DNA from: RSA11 sp965652565
Lineage (GTDB): Bacteria > Actinomycetota > Thermoleophilia > Solirubrobacterales > 70-9
Reading direction: 5' to 3'
Assembly (NCBI GenBank): GCA_965652565.1
Contig: CBFGWL010000016.1
Span: forward strand, 1-42,475
DNA: 42,475 nt
Numbering within the stretch: the first letter of the stretch is position 1; each line of letters begins with the position of its first letter. Both the position numbers and the translations under genes were made by a program. Shown here in pieces: positions 40,610 to 42,475 of this stretch. The notes below the pieces were generated by a model. It saw only the letters and a list, made by a program, of their open reading frames with translations. It had not been told where the DNA came from and did not search any database.

Positions 40610-41998
40610 TCAGGAGGCGGCGGGCGGCACGTGGCCTGAGGCGCGGAAGACGTCGCCCGGATCCCACTTCGCCTTGATCGCGGCGAGGCGGGCCACGCTG
40701 GCCGGCGTGTAGCCGGCGCGGGCGCGCTTGGTGCCCTCCTCGCCCTCGAAGTTGGGATAGGCGGCGCCGCTCGCGAACGGCGCCAGCGCATCCCGGAAGG
40801 TCCGGCCCCATGCGGTTACGCGCTCGTCGTCGGCGGGGTCGTCCCACATCATCAGCGGGTGCACGATGAAGCGCGCGTCGCGGCCGGCGAGCGGGCCCGT
40901 GCTCTCGTCGGCGCGCGCCACAGCGCCACCCCAGGCGACGCAGAAGATCTGCGGCGCGCTACCGGGCATCTCCAGCGCGTGTTCGTGAATCAGCTCCACT
41001 GCCTCCTCGGGCAGCTCGGCGAGGTGCTCCACCGTCCAGTAGTTGCGCTTGCCGGGCGGGTCGTCCAGCGAGCATTGGAAGTCCGTGTACGCGGTCGGGC
41101 CGAACACGTCGAGCGCGGGTGTGCCCAGCTCCCGGATCGGCCGCAGCAGGCGCTCGCCCTCGGCGAGCGAGCCGCAGTGCATCCCGCCGACGATCGCGGT
41201 GAGCTTTCCCCGCAGCTCCGCGGGGATCTCGGGCTCGTCGGGGGCGGTGAGGTAGGCGAACGCCAGGCTGAGCTCCTCGGGCGCGTCGGCCATTACGGCC
41301 CGCCAGGCTCGCATGAGCTCGCGACCGCGCTCCGCCGGATGCATGACGATGCCGCCGAACACCTGCGGGCCGACCGGATGCAGACGGAACTCGATCGACG
41401 TCACGACGCCGAAGTTGCCGCCGCCGCCGCGCAGGGCCCAGAGGAGCTCCGGGTTCTCGTCCGCGCTAGCGCGGACCAAGCGCCCGTCGGCGGTGACCAG
41501 CTCGACCGCCTCGACGTTGTCGCAGGCGAGGCCGTAGCGGCGCTCGAGCCATCCCGAGCCGCCGCCCAGGGTGAGGCCGACCACGCCGGTGGTCGAGACT
41601 CGCCCGCCTGTGGTGGCGAGACCGTGCGCCTGGGTTGCGGCGTCGAGCTGTGCCCAGGTCGCGCCGCCGCCGACCTTCGCGCGCCGCGCGACGGGATCGA
41701 CCTCGATCTCGCACATCGGGCGCACGTCGAGCACCAGCCCGCCGTCGTTGAGCGCAAGGCCGGCGACGCCGTGGCCGCCGGCGCGCACGGTGATCGGCAG
41801 GCCGTGATCTCGGGCGAAAGCGAGCGCCGCGACGACGTCGTCGGGCGCGGAACAACGCGCTACCGCCAGTGGGCGGCGCTCGATCATCGAGTTGAAAAGC
41901 GCGCAGGCGTCGTCGTACTCGGGAGCACCGGGCTCGTGCACGTCGCCCGCGAGGCGCATGCGCAGTTCCGCGAGCGATGGGGTGGCAAGGGTGGTCAC
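40610..41998 (-). CDS. FAD-binding oxidoreductase, berberine-bridge-enzyme (BBE) type
   Basis: 462 residues from GTG 41998, chosen for the SD AAGGAG upstream; the frame to 42292 covers the repeat and is unsupported. The PCMH-type FAD domain shows ITVRAGGHGVAGLALN (69-84); H76 is the expected site of 8alpha-histidyl FAD attachment. The second covalent site of bicovalent BBE enzymes is not evident: RVSTTGVVGLTLGGGSGWLE (133-152) has no Cys. The C-terminal BBE motif is AYPNFEGEEG followed by ARLAAIKAKWDPGDVFR. It likely oxidises a sugar or alkaloid-like substrate with O2; substrate unknown. Confidence 0.93.
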   Translation of the reverse strand: MTTLATPSLAELRMRLAGDVHEPGAPEYDDACALFNSMIERRPLAVARCSAPDDVVAALAFARDHGLPITVRAGGHGVAGLALNDGGLVLDVRPMCEIEVDPVARRAKVGGGATWAQLDAATQAHGLATTGGRVSTTGVVGLTLGGGSGWLERRYGLACDNVEAVELVTADGRLVRASADENPELLWALRGGGGNFGVVTSIEFRLHPVGPQVFGGIVMHPAERGRELMRAWRAVMADAPEELSLAFAYLTAPDEPEIPAELRGKLTAIVGGMHCGSLAEGERLLRPIRELGTPALDVFGPTAYTDFQCSLDDPPGKRNYWTVEHLAELPEEAVELIHEHALEMPGSAPQIFCVAWGGAVARADESTGPLAGRDARFIVHPLMMWDDPADDERVTAWGRTFRDALAPFASGAAYPNFEGEEGTKRARAGYTPASVARLAAIKAKWDPGDVFRASGHVPPAAS

Positions 41999-42111
41999 TG
42001 AATCGTCTCCTTGGCCTCTCAGGTGGGTGATCGTTGACACGCGGGCGACCGTAAGCGCGCTCGGGCGTTCCGACTTCGCCCGGATCGGCCATCTGCAAGG
42101 GATGGCCGGAT
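41999..42111 (-). other. Upstream region of the FAD oxidoreductase gene
   Basis: It contains the SD and presumed promoter of the FAD oxidoreductase gene. I see no clear -10/-35 pair and no small gene. Confidence 0.3.
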
Positions 42112-42475
42112 TCGGCAATGGGCGGCGCCGGGCGCTTGTTGCGAGCGCCCCGGCGGCGCCGGCGTCGGCGGCGGGGTGGCCGGGCGGCGCGGGCGTTGGT
42201 GGCGAGCGCCCGGGCGGCGTGGCGGCGCGGCGCGTCGGGGAAGGGCGGCGAAGGAGGGAATCGCATTGGAGGGATCGCGAACTCGCGAGCACCCCGCCAC
42301 GCGAGATCGCAGTTAAGACGACGGCATCGTCGTAAGCGCGAACTCGCGGGAGCGCGGTCCACGAGTGCGCGATCTCGACGATGGGGTCGTCGTAATCGCG
42401 AATTCGATGCGGGACGCCCCCGCGAACCCGCGATTACGTCACGCAGCGCAACGAGATCACCGCTTCGATCCGACC
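42112..42475. repeat. Right copy of terminal inverted, 60-bp-periodic repeat
   Basis: It is the reverse-complement counterpart of the left-end repeat. Part A (about 42112-42240) has two tandem GC-rich units; the first forms a perfect hairpin GGGCGCT-TGTTGCG-AGCGCCC (42130-42150). Part B (about 42255-42475) has the 60-bp periodic units, with hairpins ACGACG-GCAT-CGTCGT (42318-42333) and CGACGA-TGGGG-TCGTCG (42376-42392) and TCGCGAACTCGCGA motifs. No transposase or other gene is present. Unlike the left copy, it lies upstream of a gene start, so it is not simply a terminator. Confidence 0.8.

Noticed and set aside
1..42475. Insertion sequence, prophage or toxin-antitoxin genes
   Set aside because: No transposase, integrase, phage structural or toxin-antitoxin gene was recognised on either strand.

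Overview
The window is GC-rich actinobacterial DNA. A standalone 5'-3' exonuclease, a Tat-exported sugar isomerase-like protein, many GTG/TTG starts, frequent leaderless genes and the mix of protein families suggest the class Thermoleophilia (Solirubrobacterales, Conexibacter/Solirubrobacter-like). That placement is inferred from sequence style, without any database search. No gene is cut by either window edge. Both edges lie in copies of one structured repeat in inverted orientation, so the window could be a whole assembly contig that broke at a dispersed repeat.

Region 1 (336-18620) is an extracellular polysaccharide and signalling block. On the minus strand a LuxR-type response regulator (9506-10306) is followed by a phosphoglycosyl transferase, a Wzz-like protein, an O-antigen ligase/polymerase and a GT2 enzyme; the last four overlap stop-to-start. 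A secreted lyase-like lectin-fold protein (4618-5742, plus strand) follows, then a minus-strand trio: FemAB-like acyltransferase, polysaccharide deacetylase and asparagine synthetase-type amidotransferase. This trio resembles accessory genes of exosortase-linked EPS loci, but no exosortase is present. Further on come an MpsC-like protein, a Cys-rich secreted protein of unknown family, a GT4 glycosyltransferase, a phosphodiester glycosidase-like protein, a GAF-HD-GYP protein, a PAS-GGDEF protein and YceH. The c-di-GMP synthesis and breakdown enzymes therefore sit beside the polysaccharide genes.

Region 2 (18761-25033) holds a Tat-exported isomerase-like protein, a DUF892 ferritin-like protein with a Ser/Arg-rich tail, the 5'-3' exonuclease, a frameshifted remnant of an F420-dependent oxidoreductase, an orphan minus-strand SD/mini-ORF/terminator element, a LysR regulator, a fatty acid desaturase and a GT2 enzyme.

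Region 3 (25074-42000) is mostly housekeeping and envelope: surE-ligA, D-Ala-D-Ala carboxypeptidase, patatin lipase, a CDF-like transporter overlapping a solute-binding lipoprotein, a CHASE-GAF-SpoIIE phosphatase, a FadD-type acyl-CoA ligase, a 60-residue HTH-like protein, a Nif3 protein, a DsbA-like protein lacking CxxC, a TVP38/TMEM64 protein, a USP-like membrane protein, tRNA-Pro(CGG) and a BBE-type flavoprotein.

Three features stand out beyond gene content. The terminal repeats have a 60-bp internal period and conserved hairpins. Four of eight convergent gene pairs end with both stop codons inside one CTAG/TTAG tetranucleotide. About ten genes have a TANNNT-like -10 element 6-9 nt before the start codon, as expected for leaderless mRNAs.
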